From RU20A sp042610495 (GTDB lineage Bacteria; Pseudomonadota; Alphaproteobacteria; Rhizobiales; Rhizobiaceae), in the NCBI RefSeq assembly GCF_042610495.1, contig NZ_JBHGAP010000006.1, positions 158,239 to 222,238 of the forward strand: 64,000 bases of DNA. The letters run 5' to 3'. Every line of letters begins with the position of its first letter. Within the stretch, counting starts at the first letter, position 1. Positions 41,706 to 53,855 of the stretch are shown here, one piece after another. The notes beneath the pieces were generated by a model that was not told where the DNA came from, made no database searches, and saw only the letters and a program-made list of their open reading frames with translations. A program made the translations under genes and the position numbers.

Positions 41706-44231
41706 TCACGCAGCGCGCGCGGTGCGCATGCCGGTCTCGCTGCCCGACAGATGGAAGCGCTGGATCAGGGCGCTCAGCTGGCGGATTTCCTCGGCAAGCT
41801 GGCGGGTCGCAGCATTGGTCTCTTCCACCATGGCCGCGTTCTGCTGGGTCATGTGGTCGAGTTCGTTGACGGACCCGTTGACCGAATCGAGCGAAACGGT
41901 CTGCTCCTGGCTGGACGTGGCGATGAGATCGACATGCTCGGCAATGCCGACGATCTGGGTCGCGATGTCCATCAGCGCGTCGCCGGTCTCGGACACATAG
42001 CGCGTGCCGGTCGCAACCTCGCTGGAGGAGTTGGCAATGAGCCCGCTGATTTCCTTGGCAGCCTGGGCCGAGCGCTGCGCAAGTTCGCGCACCTCCTGCG
42101 CCACGACCGCAAAGCCCTTGCCGGCCTCGCCTGCACGTGCCGCCTCGACGCCGGCGTTCAGTGCCAGGAGGTTGGTCTGGAAGGCGATGGAGTCGATGAC
42201 GCCGACGATATTGGCAATCCGGTCCGAGGCCTCGCGGATGCGGGTCATGGCGGACACGGCATTCTGCACGACGCCGGAGGAGCTGTCGGCGCGGCGCTTG
42301 GCATCCTGCACGATGCGGCGCACTTCGCTGGCGCGGCCGGACGAGGTCTTGACCGTCGCCGAGATCTGGTCGACGGCCGCGGCGGTTTCTTCGAGGGCAG
42401 CCGCCTGCTGTTCGGTCCGGCGGGCGAGGTCGGAGACGGCATCGGCCATCTGCTCGCCATTGTGATGGATGGCGCCGGAGATATCGCGCACCTCCGACAG
42501 CGTCTCGCGAAGCCCGGCAACCGACTGGTTGAAGTCGTGGCGCAGACGGTCAAGATGATCGGCAAAGCGGGTATCGATGCTGAACGTCAGGTCGCCGCGC
42601 GACAGGCGGGAGAGGCCCGTCGCCAGCGTTTCCACTGCGAACTCGACTTCCGACAGGCTCTGCTGGCGTTCGCGCTCGTTGCGCTCGCGCTCGGCCTCTG
42701 CCTGGCGGCGGGCCGCTGCGGCTTGCTCTTCCATGCTGACCTTGGCGAGTGCGTTGCCCTTGAAGACCGAGAGCGCGCGGGCCATGTCGCCGATTTCGTC
42801 CGGGCGGGTCTCGCCGGAAATCTGCGTGTCGAGCGCCCCTTCGGCCAGACGACGCATGGCGCCGGTGATCTGGCTGATCGGACCCTTCAGCGTGATGACG
42901 AGTGCGGCACCGGCGGCCATGGCGATGAGCACGCCGACGACCATGGCGCCGACGGAGATGGAATTGGCCTGGCTGCGCTCGGCGCCGGCGCTCTGCTTCT
43001 GGCTTTCGGCAAAGTCCGACAGATGCGACCACGTGCTGTCGATGACGGCCGCTGCGGCATTGAATTCCTTCTGCCGGCGGCTTTGAATGTCGAGCAGTGC
43101 GACGGCGCTCGCATCCAAGGCCTTGAGGGCCTCCTTGGCCTGCGACGGCAGTGCGGCAAGCCCATCATTGTCCGGCGCCATGGCAGCGAGCGCATCGACT
43201 TCCTGGCCATAGAGGAAGAGGCTCTTCTGGGCGTGCTCCACGCCCTTCTGCGACGGGGCGGCCTGAAGATCGGCAAAGGAGACGCGAATCTCGTTGCCGT
43301 GGTTGACGATGGAGCGGAGCTTGTTGCCGACCTTGTCGGCGAGCTCGGTCTTGCCTTCCGAGGCGGCGAGATCGGTGACGCCCTTGCGCATGATCGTATC
43401 ACCGGCCGTCTGCAGCGCCTCGTTCAGCGTGCCGATCTGGCCGAGCGCATTGACGAAATCGGGAAGTGCGGAAGGATCGGTCTTGGTCTTTTCCGCCAGC
43501 GCGGCCGCAGCGGTGACGGCCTCCTTCATCTGGATGACGGCATCAATCTTTGCAGACGCCAGCGCCTTGTCGGCCGCAGTGACATCCTTCAGCAGGGCCG
43601 GCAGGCTGTCGCGCGCGATGGCCGCCTTGTCGGTCACCATCAGCGCTGCGGAGACCTTGCCGATCATGTCATCGACGGCGGACGAAATATTGCCGATCTG
43701 CACGGCGGCCTTCAGGCCGGTCTTGGCGCCCTTCTCGACCTTCTTGGCGCCCGCCAGCAGGAAGAAGACCTGCTTGGCGGCTTCGGCCTGTACGTCGTCC
43801 AGCGTCAGCTCGCGCTCCACCACCGCCGCGGCAAGCGTCTGCTGATCCTTGTGCAGCGACCAGAGGGCGGCGATATTCTCATCGATCGTGCCGGCTTCCG
43901 TCAGGGCCGCTTCGAGCTGCGTGACACTCGACTGGGCGCGCAGCGCGTCCGTCATCGTCTGCAACTCTGCAACGCGCGTCTGCAGAGCGGTCTGCGCAGC
44001 CGTATGGGTCTCGTCGGAGGGTTCGAGCAGGAAGCGCGTCATGGCCGAATAGACGTCCTTGAACCCGCGCAGCGACTGCATGACGCTATTGGAGATCTCC
44101 ATGCGTCCCTGCAAAAGGCCGGAAGCATAAAGGCCCGTCAGGCCGACGGCCATGATGGAAATCACAAACGGCGTGACCAGGACCAGAACCTTCGTCTGGA
44201 TCCGTACGCGTGACATGAAACGATCGATCAT
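41706..44231 (-). CDS. Methyl-accepting chemotaxis protein
   Basis: This is an 841-aa chemoreceptor. TM1 is at residues 13-35, then a long, nearly all-helical periplasmic sensor of about 390 residues, TM2 near 425-447 (VGAMVVGVLIAMAAGAALVI), HAMP to about 500, and the MCP signalling domain with the tip FQTNLLALNAGVEAARAGEA near residue 690. No CheR/CheB pentapeptide closes the protein. The start at 44231 has GGGGGAA. The ligand is unknown. Confidence 0.92.
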   Translation of the reverse strand: MIDRFMSRVRIQTKVLVLVTPFVISIMAVGLTGLYASGLLQGRMEISNSVMQSLRGFKDVYSAMTRFLLEPSDETHTAAQTALQTRVAELQTMTDALRAQSSVTQLEAALTEAGTIDENIAALWSLHKDQQTLAAAVVERELTLDDVQAEAAKQVFFLLAGAKKVEKGAKTGLKAAVQIGNISSAVDDMIGKVSAALMVTDKAAIARDSLPALLKDVTAADKALASAKIDAVIQMKEAVTAAAALAEKTKTDPSALPDFVNALGQIGTLNEALQTAGDTIMRKGVTDLAASEGKTELADKVGNKLRSIVNHGNEIRVSFADLQAAPSQKGVEHAQKSLFLYGQEVDALAAMAPDNDGLAALPSQAKEALKALDASAVALLDIQSRRQKEFNAAAAVIDSTWSHLSDFAESQKQSAGAERSQANSISVGAMVVGVLIAMAAGAALVITLKGPISQITGAMRRLAEGALDTQISGETRPDEIGDMARALSVFKGNALAKVSMEEQAAAARRQAEAERERNERERQQSLSEVEFAVETLATGLSRLSRGDLTFSIDTRFADHLDRLRHDFNQSVAGLRETLSEVRDISGAIHHNGEQMADAVSDLARRTEQQAAALEETAAAVDQISATVKTSSGRASEVRRIVQDAKRRADSSSGVVQNAVSAMTRIREASDRIANIVGVIDSIAFQTNLLALNAGVEAARAGEAGKGFAVVAQEVRELAQRSAQAAKEISGLIANSSSEVATGTRYVSETGDALMDIATQIVGIAEHVDLIATSSQEQTVSLDSVNGSVNELDHMTQQNAAMVEETNAATRQLAEEIRQLSALIQRFHLSGSETGMRTARAA

Positions 44232-44461
44232 GAAGTTCCCCCGAACCACAACCACGTGCGCGCGCCGAACGGAACAAGGCACCATGGGCAACTGTGTCGG
44301 TGAAAACCTACGGTAACCGATTTAAGCAAAACTTAAGTCAAAACCTCATTTTCCCGGATGGCGAGCACAAGCTGGCGAGATCAAGCGAAGTTGTCCGCGG
44401 ACAACCGCGCCGCCCTTCTCAAATCGACCGCGGACCTTGTATCGCCACATACGGTGCCTAG

Positions 44462-45139
44462 ATGCAGTCCCATCAACGCGCTCCAACAGAGAAGAAGGCT
44501 GAGGCGACCGTGTCTGCGACCACGACCGATGACATCGAGAAAGGCGTCGCGTCCCGCCGTCTTGCAGCCCTGGCCGAGCACGCCGCCGCCGCCGGCTCGA
44601 TCGACCTTGGCGAGATGATCGACGTGATGGGTCGGGCAGGCATCGCTTTCGTCATCCTGGCGCTTTCCCTGCCCGCGCTCTGCCCGATCCCCGGCCCCTT
44701 CGGCATGGTGTTCGGCACCTGCCTGGCACTCGTGTCGCTGCAGATCATCGTCGGCTACGAGAAGGTGTGGTTGCCGCGCCTGATCCGCCGCCGAAGGGTC
44801 TCGGCCGGAACGATCGCGCTCATCGTGCGGCACACCGCGCCGCTCGTCAGCCGGGTCGAAGCCTGGCTGAAGCCCAACCGGATGCGCAGCCTGACCGGCC
44901 GCCGGGCGCACATGCTGCTCGGCATTCCTGTCTTCCTGCTGGCGGTGATCGTGGCGCTTCCCATTCCCTTCGGCAACATCCTGCCGGTGCTGGCGCTGAC
45001 GGTGATCGCCGTATCGCTGATGGAGCGGGACGGCTTTGCCACCATCATCGGCCTTGGCCTCGCCGGTCTTGCCGTCATCGTCACGGCCGCCCTGCTCTAC
45101 GGCACCGTCTTTGCGGCCGGATGGGCGCTGGGCGCGTGA
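44462..45139 (+). CDS. ExoD family membrane protein
   Basis: This is a 225-aa protein of the exopolysaccharide synthesis ExoD family. A soluble N-terminus of about 55 residues is followed by four to five membrane segments, with the conserved LSLPALCPIPGPFGMVFG and LLGIPVFLLAVIVALPIPFGNILPV. ExoD affects exopolysaccharide production and alkali tolerance in Sinorhizobium, though its molecular task is unknown. The start at 44462 is the first ATG; 44460-44470 lacks a strong ribosome site, so a later start is possible. Confidence 0.83.
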   Translation: MQSHQRAPTEKKAEATVSATTTDDIEKGVASRRLAALAEHAAAAGSIDLGEMIDVMGRAGIAFVILALSLPALCPIPGPFGMVFGTCLALVSLQIIVGYEKVWLPRLIRRRRVSAGTIALIVRHTAPLVSRVEAWLKPNRMRSLTGRRAHMLLGIPVFLLAVIVALPIPFGNILPVLALTVIAVSLMERDGFATIIGLGLAGLAVIVTAALLYGTVFAAGWALGA

Positions 45140-45239
45140 TGCCATCGGCGGCCTGACAACCGCAGCCGCGCCTTTTTGTCCCCTTGAACTCCGACCGATC
45201 CTCAGGCATGAGCGCAGACGGGGATAGTGGCGGACGACA

Positions 45240-45647
45240 ATGGGGCGCAGACGCACGACAGGTTGGCAGGTGTGGGTGCGCATGCTGTGCGCGCTGGCGC
45301 TGCTTGCCGTCGGCTTCGCCCACCGCGCGCCCGTCGCGACGGCTTCCACGCCCGCCGATCCGACAATCGCTTCCGCCGCCTATGTCTTGCCCGACGGCAC
45401 GCTCGCCTCGCTCTGCGAGACCAGCGACGCCAAGAGCGCTGATCACAAGGGGCCCGGCCACGGCAATCCCGGCTGCGAAGCCTGCCGGATCAGCGCCTCG
45501 ACGGTCCTGCCGCTGCCGGCCGACACGCCCGGCATTCCCGCAGGCGAGCCGGCGGAGCGGCTGACACCCGGACGCGAAGCGCCTCCGCTGCCCGTCATCC
45601 GGACCGGCAACACACGTTCACGAGCGCCCCCTTCCCTCCTGGCCTGA
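45240..45647 (+). CDS. Small exported DUF2946-like protein
   Basis: This 135-aa protein has an N-terminal export segment (VRMLCALALLAVGFAH) and a Cys/His region LCETSDAKSADHKGPGHG with CEAC that may bind a metal. A proline-rich tail follows. This shape, just upstream of a PepSY protein, is typical of DUF2946 proteins near metal-uptake genes. The role is not known; iron or copper handling at the membrane is inferred. Confidence 0.6.
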   Translation: MGRRRTTGWQVWVRMLCALALLAVGFAHRAPVATASTPADPTIASAAYVLPDGTLASLCETSDAKSADHKGPGHGNPGCEACRISASTVLPLPADTPGIPAGEPAERLTPGREAPPLPVIRTGNTRSRAPPSLLA

Positions 45648-45727
45648 TCCTTCGAAGCCCGTCGCTTTGCCACGTGATCCAACCGCTGCGCGCCGGGAAA
45701 TCGTGATGTCATATCCAGGAGTTTTTC

Positions 45728-47131
45728 ATGAGCCTTGCTCAGCCCGCATCCGCGCGTGAACCCGCGCGCCACTTCTATTTCGCCGTCTGGCGCTGGCACT
45801 TCTATGCCGGCCTCTATGTCGCGCCCTTCCTCGCCATGCTCGCCGTCACGGGCGTCATCATGGTCTGGTCCACCGTTTTCGTCGGCCGTGACGGCGAAAA
45901 GGCGTTCCCCGTCGTGCCGGCCGGCACGGAGCGCAGCGTCACCGAACAGGCCGCTGCCGCCCTCAGCTACGTACCCGGCGGCGTGCTGAAGCAGTACATA
46001 GCTCCCCGGACGCCGGAAACGGCGGCGCTCTTCCGGGTGAATGCCGGCGATGCCGCCGTGATGGTCGCCGTCGATCCCTACAAGGCCGAGGCGCTGGGCG
46101 CCTGGCCGCGCCGCAACGGCTGGTACGACTTCGCCGAGACGATCCACGGCTCGCTGATGATCGGCACCGTCGGCGACCGGCTGATCGAGATCGCCTGCGG
46201 CTTCGGCATCGTGCTCATCGTGACCGGCCTCTATCTCTGGTGGCCGCGTGCCCGACGGGTTGATGACGGTGTGCTGGTCCCGAATCTCTCGCTCAAGGGT
46301 CGGATGTGGTGGAAGTCGCTGCATAAGGTGGTCGGCTTCTGGAGTGCGGGTCTGCTGCTGGTCTTCCTGCTGACCGGCCTGTCCTGGGCAGGCGTCTGGG
46401 GCGAGAAGTTCACCCAGGCCTGGAACACCTTCCCGATCGGCAAATGGTACGACACGCCGCTCTCCGACGTCAGCCATGCCGCGGCACTGAACGACGGCGG
46501 GGCCAAGAACGTGCCTTGGACGCTGGAGCAGACGCCGATGCCCGTCTCCGGCTCCAATGCCGGAACGTCGGGGTTGAAGGACGGTGTCGCGCCTGATCTC
46601 GACGGCGTCGTGGCCTATGCGCGCCAGATCGGGTTTGACGGTCGCTTCCAGCTCAACATCCCCGTCAAGGAAACAGATGTCTGGAGCCTCTCGCGCGACA
46701 GCATGAGTTACGATTCGTCCGACCCCACCGCCGACCGGATCGTCCATATCGACCGCTACACCGGCAAGGTGCTCGCCGATATCGGCTATCGGGATTACGC
46801 CCCCGTTGCCAAGGCCATGGCGATCGGCGTCGCCTTTCACGAAGGCGAGATGGGCCTGTGGAACCTGGTGCTCGTCACCATCTTCTGCCTTTCCATCCTC
46901 TTCCTTTCGGTGAGCGGCCTCATCATGTGGTGGAAGCGTCGCCCGGCGGGCACGTTCAGGCTCGCCCCGCCACCGCTGCCGGACAATGTACCGATGTGGA
47001 AGGGCGCCATGCTGCTGATGCTGGTCGTGTCCATGGCCTTCCCGCTGACGGGGCTGACACTGATGGCGGTGCTGGCGCTGGACATGCTCGTTCTCTCTCG
47101 CGTGCCGGCCCTGCGCCACGCCTTCGGCTGA
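45728..47131 (+). CDS. PepSY-associated TM protein (PiuB-like)
   Basis: This is a 467-aa membrane protein of the PepSY_TM family, with four main segments. The first has WRWHFYAGLYVAPFLAMLAVTG with conserved His; then ETIHGSLMIGTVGDRLIEI, WKSLHKVVGFWSAGLLLVFL, a periplasmic PepSY-like region, and a final GVAFHEGEMGLWNLV and GLIMWWKRRP. Such proteins act as heme-type ferric-siderophore reductases in iron uptake. AGGAG lies at 45717-45721, 6 nt before the ATG. It follows the DUF2946-like gene by 80 bp. Confidence 0.85.
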   Translation: MSLAQPASAREPARHFYFAVWRWHFYAGLYVAPFLAMLAVTGVIMVWSTVFVGRDGEKAFPVVPAGTERSVTEQAAAALSYVPGGVLKQYIAPRTPETAALFRVNAGDAAVMVAVDPYKAEALGAWPRRNGWYDFAETIHGSLMIGTVGDRLIEIACGFGIVLIVTGLYLWWPRARRVDDGVLVPNLSLKGRMWWKSLHKVVGFWSAGLLLVFLLTGLSWAGVWGEKFTQAWNTFPIGKWYDTPLSDVSHAAALNDGGAKNVPWTLEQTPMPVSGSNAGTSGLKDGVAPDLDGVVAYARQIGFDGRFQLNIPVKETDVWSLSRDSMSYDSSDPTADRIVHIDRYTGKVLADIGYRDYAPVAKAMAIGVAFHEGEMGLWNLVLVTIFCLSILFLSVSGLIMWWKRRPAGTFRLAPPPLPDNVPMWKGAMLLMLVVSMAFPLTGLTLMAVLALDMLVLSRVPALRHAFG

Positions 47132-47264
47132 CCCTTAAGCACTGCCCGCGCCGCCGCATGACAGGCGGCGCGGGTGGCGACGCCTGCCGCGCTCCGCAAG
47201 CCCATGGTCAATGGCCGCCAGCATGATTATTGTTGCGGTTGTGGACGTTGCGGGAGGACGAGGT

Positions 47265-49063
<1,799 letters not shown>

Positions 49064-49067
<4 letters not shown>

Positions 49068-50419
49068 AGAATCCGCGTATCCTGCTGATCGACGACGAGG
49101 AAGAACTGCGCCGTTCGACGGCCCAGGCGCTGGAACTCGCAGACTTTCCCGTGGAGGCGCTTTCGAGTGGGGAGGATGGCCTCGCGCGTGTCAGCTTCGG
49201 CTTTCCCGGCATCGTCGTGACCGACATCCGCATGCAGGGCATGGACGGGATGACGCTGATGCAGCGGATCCGCGAAATCGACCACGAGATCCCTGTCATC
49301 CTCGTCACCGGCCATGGCGACGTGCAGCTGGCCGTCAAGGCGATGCGCGAGGGCGCCTATGACTTCATCGAGAAGCCCTTCTCGCTGCAGACGCTTGCCG
49401 GGATTGTTGCCCGCGCACTGGACCGGCGCGGGCTGGTTCTGGAAAACCGGCGGCTGAAGGCGGTGGCCGGTAAGAATGACGATCTGGAAACCCGCATGCC
49501 GGGCCGCACCCCGGTGATGGTCGATCTGCGCTATCGTCTGAGGGCCATCGGGGCGACGGAGGCCGATACGCTGATCATCGGCGAAACCGGCGCCGGCAAG
49601 GAGGTGGCGGCGCGCGCGCTGCACGATCTCTCCAGCCGGGCCGGCCGGCCGTTCCTCGCCATCAACTGCGCGGCCCTGCCGGAATCACTCATCGAAAGCG
49701 AGCTGTTCGGCCATGAGGTCGGCGCCTTCCCCGGCGCGCTCCGGGCCCGGCACGGCAAGTTCGAGCACGGGCGCGGCGGCACGATCCTGCTCGACGAGAT
49801 CGGCTCCATGCCGCTCGACCTGCAGGCCAAGTTCCTGCGCGTGCTGCAGGAGCGCACCATCACGCGTCTCGGATCGAACGAGACCCTGCCGCTCGACGTG
49901 CGCTTCGTGGCGACGAGCAAGGTCGATCTCGAAGGCGAGGTCGCCGCCGGCCGTTTCCGCGCCGATCTCTTCTACCGGCTGAACGTCGCGACCCTGCACA
50001 TTCCCGCCCTTGCCGAGCGGCGCGCCGATATTCCGCTGCTCTTCCTGCATCTGGTGCGCGAGGCGGCTGCCCGCTACGGGCGCGAGGATCCTGACGTGCC
50101 GCCTTCGGTTCTGGCGGATGTCGGGGAGGCCGACTGGCCGGGCAATGTGCGGGAGTTGCGCAACGCCGCCGACCGCTTCGTGCTAGGCATCGGCCAGCCG
50201 GAGGTGGCGCGGGCCGGCAGGACAGACGATGGCGGCACGGACCTGCCGCTTGCCGATCGCGTCGCGGCCTATGAGCGGCGCATCATCGCCAGCACGATCG
50301 CGGCCCATGGCGGCGCGCTGAAACCGGTCTATGAAACGCTCGGAATCTCCCGCAAGACGCTCTACGAAAAGATGCAGAAATATGGCCTCGACAAGCAGGA
50401 CGGCCGCCTCGTCGAATAA
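49064..50419 (+). CDS. Sigma-54 response regulator, DctD-like
   Basis: This 451-aa regulator has three domains. The receiver (1-120) has Asp in VVTDIRMQGMDG. The AAA+ domain has Walker A GETGAGKEVAAR and Walker B GGTILLDEIGSMP, but the sigma-54 contact motif GAFTGA reads GAFPGA. The Fis-type HTH near 415-440 is VYETLGISRKTLYEKMQKYG. The start overlaps the kinase stop by 4 nt. It should activate the tct operon that follows. Confidence 0.87.
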
Positions 50420-50431
50420 TCCCACGGTCGA

Positions 50432-50483
50432 ATGGGTGGAAATCCACCCATCAGACATGGCGTTTGTTACCCTCTCCACCCAT
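50432..50483. promoter_or_regulatory. Palindromic activator-site candidate upstream of tctC
   Basis: ATGGGTGGA (50432-50440), AA, and TCCACCCAT (50443-50451) form a perfect 9-bp inverted repeat. A third copy of the half-site, TCCACCCAT (50475-50483), lies 32 bp, three helical turns, further on. It begins 13 nt after the regulator gene and about 190 bp before tctC, as expected of an enhancer for a DctD-type activator. No convincing -24/-12 element was found by eye. Confidence 0.55.
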
Positions 50484-50622
50484 CCACGGCGATTGTTAAG
50501 CAAAAATTGAGACATGCCGCCGGGCGAACCGTTGTGAACGCGGCAAAGGTGCTCACAATCGCCTCCAAGCATCCGGCACAGAGGAGTGTTCCGGGCTTGC
50601 TTTCAACAGGTGGAGGATACCC

Positions 50623-51600
50623 ATGTCATTCCTGAAAACGCTCGCTGTCGCGGGCGCGTTTGCGGCTACCCTTTTTTCCGGCGCGGCCTTTGCCGAATAT
50701 CCGGAACGCAACATCACGATGGTCGTGCCCTTCTCGGCCGGCGGTCCGACGGATACGGTCGCGCGCCTCGTGGCGGAATCCATGTCCAAGGATCTCGGCC
50801 AGCAGATCATCGTCGAAAACGTCGGCGGCGCCGGCGGCACGCTGGGCGCCGGCCGCGTGGCGAGCTCCGATCCGGACGGCTACACCATCCTGCTGCACCA
50901 CATCGGCATGGCCACCAGCGCCACGCTCTACCGCAAGCTCGCCTATGATCCGCTGAACGCCTTCGACTATGTCGGCCTCGTGACCGATGTCCCGATGACG
51001 ATCGTCGCCCGCAAGGATCTCGAGCCGACCGACCTCAAGGGCCTGATCGACTACGTCAAGGCCAACAAGGACACGGTCACCGTCGCCAATGCCGGCATCG
51101 GCGCGGCCTCGCACCTGTGCGGCATGCTGTTCATGAGCGCGATCGAGACCCCGCTCGTCACCGTGCCCTACAAGGGCACCGGCCCGGCGATGACCGACCT
51201 GCTCGGCGGCCAGGTGGACATCATGTGCGACCAGACCACCAACACGACGAAGCAGATCCAGGGCGGCACCATCAAGGCCTATGCCGTGACCGCGCCCAAG
51301 CGCCTCGACATCTTCCCCGACGTGCCAACCGCCGTCGAAGGCGGCCTGCCGGGCTTCGAAATCGGCATCTGGCACGGCATCTACACGCCGAAGGGCACGC
51401 CGGAAGCCGTCAACACCAAGCTGTCGGCTGCGCTGCAGAAGGCGCTGAAGGATCCGAACGTCGTCAGCCGCTTTGCCGAACTCGGCACCGCACCGTCGTC
51501 GGAAGCCGACGCGACGCCCGCTGCGCTGAAGGCCAAGCTCGAAGGCGAAATCGCCCGCTGGAAGCCGATCATCGACGCGGCCGGCACCTACGCCGACTAA
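50623..51600 (+). CDS. tctC: Tripartite tricarboxylate transporter receptor (TctC/Bug family)
   Basis: This is a 325-aa periplasmic binding protein. A Sec signal peptide (FLKTLAVAGAFAATLFSGAAFA) is followed by the Bug fold with ITMVVPFSAGGPTDTVARLV, VENVGGAGGTLGAGRVA, VPYKGTGPAMTDLLGGQVD, and LPGFEIGIWHGIYTPKGTP. GGTGGAGG precedes the ATG. It captures citrate or another carboxylate for TctAB. The 244-bp gap after it has no gene. Confidence 0.9.
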   Translation: MSFLKTLAVAGAFAATLFSGAAFAEYPERNITMVVPFSAGGPTDTVARLVAESMSKDLGQQIIVENVGGAGGTLGAGRVASSDPDGYTILLHHIGMATSATLYRKLAYDPLNAFDYVGLVTDVPMTIVARKDLEPTDLKGLIDYVKANKDTVTVANAGIGAASHLCGMLFMSAIETPLVTVPYKGTGPAMTDLLGGQVDIMCDQTTNTTKQIQGGTIKAYAVTAPKRLDIFPDVPTAVEGGLPGFEIGIWHGIYTPKGTPEAVNTKLSAALQKALKDPNVVSRFAELGTAPSSEADATPAALKAKLEGEIARWKPIIDAAGTYAD

Positions 51601-51844
51601 GGCAAGGGCAAACCCGGCGGGAGCGGCGCGCAGTGATGGCCCCGCTCCCCTCGCCTCCACCCGGCGACGCGGCCGGGAGGACGGCCAGACGCACCAACGC
51701 CGGTCACTGGACCGGCGTCACAAACAACCGAAGACCCATGCGTTCCCGGCCCCGTCGATGATGATCATCCACGGCAATGGCCGGGCCGTGTCACGCCGCC
51801 GCCGCAGCCGATGCGCCGGACGGCCAAGACTTCCGGGGGAAACC

Positions 51845-52306
51845 ATGTCACCATCTCGCTATGATCGGACCGACCTGCTCTGTGGAGCGCTGTTCATCGG
51901 CCTCGGCCTGTTCTTCGCCGTCCAGTCGCTCGCGCTGGACCTCGGCACCGCCTTCCGCATGGGCCCGGGCTACTTCCCGTTCATGCTCGCCATCCTGCTG
52001 ATGATCTTCGGGCTCATTATCCTCGTCGGCTCCTTCGGCAAGGAAGAGCAGCCGATGGGCATGCTCGCCTGGCGCGGCATCTTCTTCATCCTGCCGGCGC
52101 CGATCTTCTTCGGCCTGACGGTGCGCGGCCTTGGCTTCGTGCCATCGCTCTTCGTGACATCGTTCATCGCCGCCTTCGCATCCGGCAAGATGAAGCCGCT
52201 CGGCGCACTGGCACTTGCCGCGGCGATCACCGTCTTCTCGGTCGCCATCTTCAGCTACGCACTCGGGCTTCCCTTCGAGCGCTTCGGCCCCTGGGTCCGG
52301 TTCTAA
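51845..52306 (+). CDS. tctB: Tripartite tricarboxylate transporter small membrane subunit TctB
   Basis: This is a 153-aa protein with four membrane segments, beginning DLLCGALFIGLGLFFAVQSL and GPGYFPFMLAILLMIFGLII, the usual TctB pattern. The start at 51845 follows GGGGGAAACC. It is 10 nt ahead of tctA and helps TctA bind its receptor. Confidence 0.87.
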   Translation: MSPSRYDRTDLLCGALFIGLGLFFAVQSLALDLGTAFRMGPGYFPFMLAILLMIFGLIILVGSFGKEEQPMGMLAWRGIFFILPAPIFFGLTVRGLGFVPSLFVTSFIAAFASGKMKPLGALALAAAITVFSVAIFSYALGLPFERFGPWVRF

Positions 52307-52316
52307 GGAGGCCGCC

Positions 52317-53822
52317 ATGGAACTCTTCAACAATCTCGCGCTCGGCTTTGCGACCGCCGGCTCCCTGGAAAACCTGCTGTTCTGCCTGATCGGCGCCCTG
52401 CTCGGCACGCTGATCGGCGTCCTGCCCGGCATCGGCGCCACGGCGACCATCGCCATGTTGCTGCCGATCACCTTCCAGCTGGAGCCCGTCTCCTCGCTGA
52501 TCATGCTCGCCGGCATCTATTACGGCGCGCAATATGGCGGCTCGACCACCGCCATCCTGATCAACATGCCCGGCGAATCCTCATCCGCCGTCACCGCCAT
52601 CGACGGCTACCAGATGGCCCGCAAGGGCCGGGCCGGCGCGGCGCTCGCCATCGCCGCCATCGGCTCCTTCTTCGCCGGCTCGGTCTCGACGATGCTGGTC
52701 GCGATCTTTGCCCCGCCGCTGACGGTCATCGCCCTGCAGTTCGGCGCGCCGGAATATTTCTCGCTGATGGTGGTCGGTCTCGTCTCGTCGATCGCGCTCG
52801 CCCACGGTTCGGTGATCAAGGCGCTCGCCATGGTCTCGCTCGGCCTGCTGCTCGGCCTCGTCGGCACGGACATCTACACCGGTACCCCGCGCTTCACGAT
52901 GGGCATCAGTGAATATGCCGACGGGCTGAACTTCGTGGCACTCGCCGTCGGCGTCTTCGGCATCGCCGAAATCCTGCGCAACCTCGAAGGTGACTTCAAC
53001 CGCACCGTTCTCATGAAGAAGGTCAGCGGCCTGCTGCCCACCAAGGACGACTTCCGCCAGATGGTCGGCCCCGTGCTGCGCGGCACCGGCATCGGCTCGG
53101 CCCTCGGCATCCTGCCCGGCGGCGGCGCCATCCTCGCCTCCTTCGCCTCCTATACGGTGGAGAAGAAGATCTCCAAGCATCCGGAAGAGTTCGGCAAGGG
53201 TGCGATCGCCGGCGTCGCCGGTCCGGAATCGGCCAACAATGCCGGTGCCCAGACCTCCTTCATTCCGCTGCTCACGCTCGGCATTCCCGCCAACCCTGTG
53301 ATGGCGCTGATGATCGGCGCGATGATCATCCAGGGCATCGTGCCCGGCCCGAACGTCGCGACCGAACAGCCGGCACTCTTCTGGGGCATCATCGCCTCCA
53401 TGTGGATCGGCAATCTGATGCTGGTCGTGCTGAACCTGCCGCTGATCGGCATCTGGGTGAAGCTGCTGACCGTACCCTATACCGTGCTCTTCCCGACGAT
53501 CATGGCCTTCTGCGCCATCGGCGTCTACAGCGTCAACGGCAACCCCTACGACCTCTATGCGGTCGCGGGCTTCGGTCTTGCCGGCTACCTGCTGTCCAAG
53601 CTGCGCTGCGAGCCGGCGCCGCTGCTGCTCGGCTTCGTCCTCGGCCCGCTTCTGGAGGAAAACCTGCGGCGCGCCATGATCCTGTCGCGCGGCGATCCCA
53701 GCACCTTCGTGACGCGGCCGATCAGCGCCACCCTGCTGCTGATCGCACTGGGTGTCCTGATCGTCGTCTTCCTGCCGAGCGTGAAGGCAAAGCGCGAGAC
53801 GGTCTTCCAGGAAGAAGGCTGA
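52317..53822 (+). CDS. tctA: Tripartite tricarboxylate transporter large permease TctA
   Basis: This is a 501-aa permease of about 11-12 segments. It has the duplicated signature GVLPGIGATATIAMLLP near residue 40 and LGILPGGGAILASFASY near 265, GAQYGGSTTAILINMPGES and NNAGAQTSFIPLLTLGIPAN. AAGGAGG precedes the ATG at 52317. It uses an ion gradient to import the carboxylate delivered by TctC. A strong terminator follows. Confidence 0.92.
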   Translation: MELFNNLALGFATAGSLENLLFCLIGALLGTLIGVLPGIGATATIAMLLPITFQLEPVSSLIMLAGIYYGAQYGGSTTAILINMPGESSSAVTAIDGYQMARKGRAGAALAIAAIGSFFAGSVSTMLVAIFAPPLTVIALQFGAPEYFSLMVVGLVSSIALAHGSVIKALAMVSLGLLLGLVGTDIYTGTPRFTMGISEYADGLNFVALAVGVFGIAEILRNLEGDFNRTVLMKKVSGLLPTKDDFRQMVGPVLRGTGIGSALGILPGGGAILASFASYTVEKKISKHPEEFGKGAIAGVAGPESANNAGAQTSFIPLLTLGIPANPVMALMIGAMIIQGIVPGPNVATEQPALFWGIIASMWIGNLMLVVLNLPLIGIWVKLLTVPYTVLFPTIMAFCAIGVYSVNGNPYDLYAVAGFGLAGYLLSKLRCEPAPLLLGFVLGPLLEENLRRAMILSRGDPSTFVTRPISATLLLIALGVLIVVFLPSVKAKRETVFQEEG

Positions 53823-53855
53823 GAAACAGCACAAGGCTCCTCCCTCTCCTCCCCT

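Noticed and set aside
41751..44213. 820-codon plus-strand frame opposite the chemoreceptor gene
   Set aside because: The minus strand encodes an unmistakable MCP over the same bases; the other frame is a high-GC shadow.
45443..47119. 558-codon minus-strand frame opposite the PepSY gene
   Set aside because: His/Arg/Asp-rich shadow sequence; the plus strand has clear PepSY_TM motifs.
50532..50558. TTGTGA...TCACAA as a CRP site upstream of tctC
   Set aside because: The spacer is 15 nt rather than the 6 needed between TGTGA and TCACA.
50452..50622. A sigma-54 (-24/-12) promoter for tctC
   Set aside because: No GG-N10-GC element with acceptable flanks could be found by eye; one GG-N10-GC at about 50582-50599 lacks the TTGC context.
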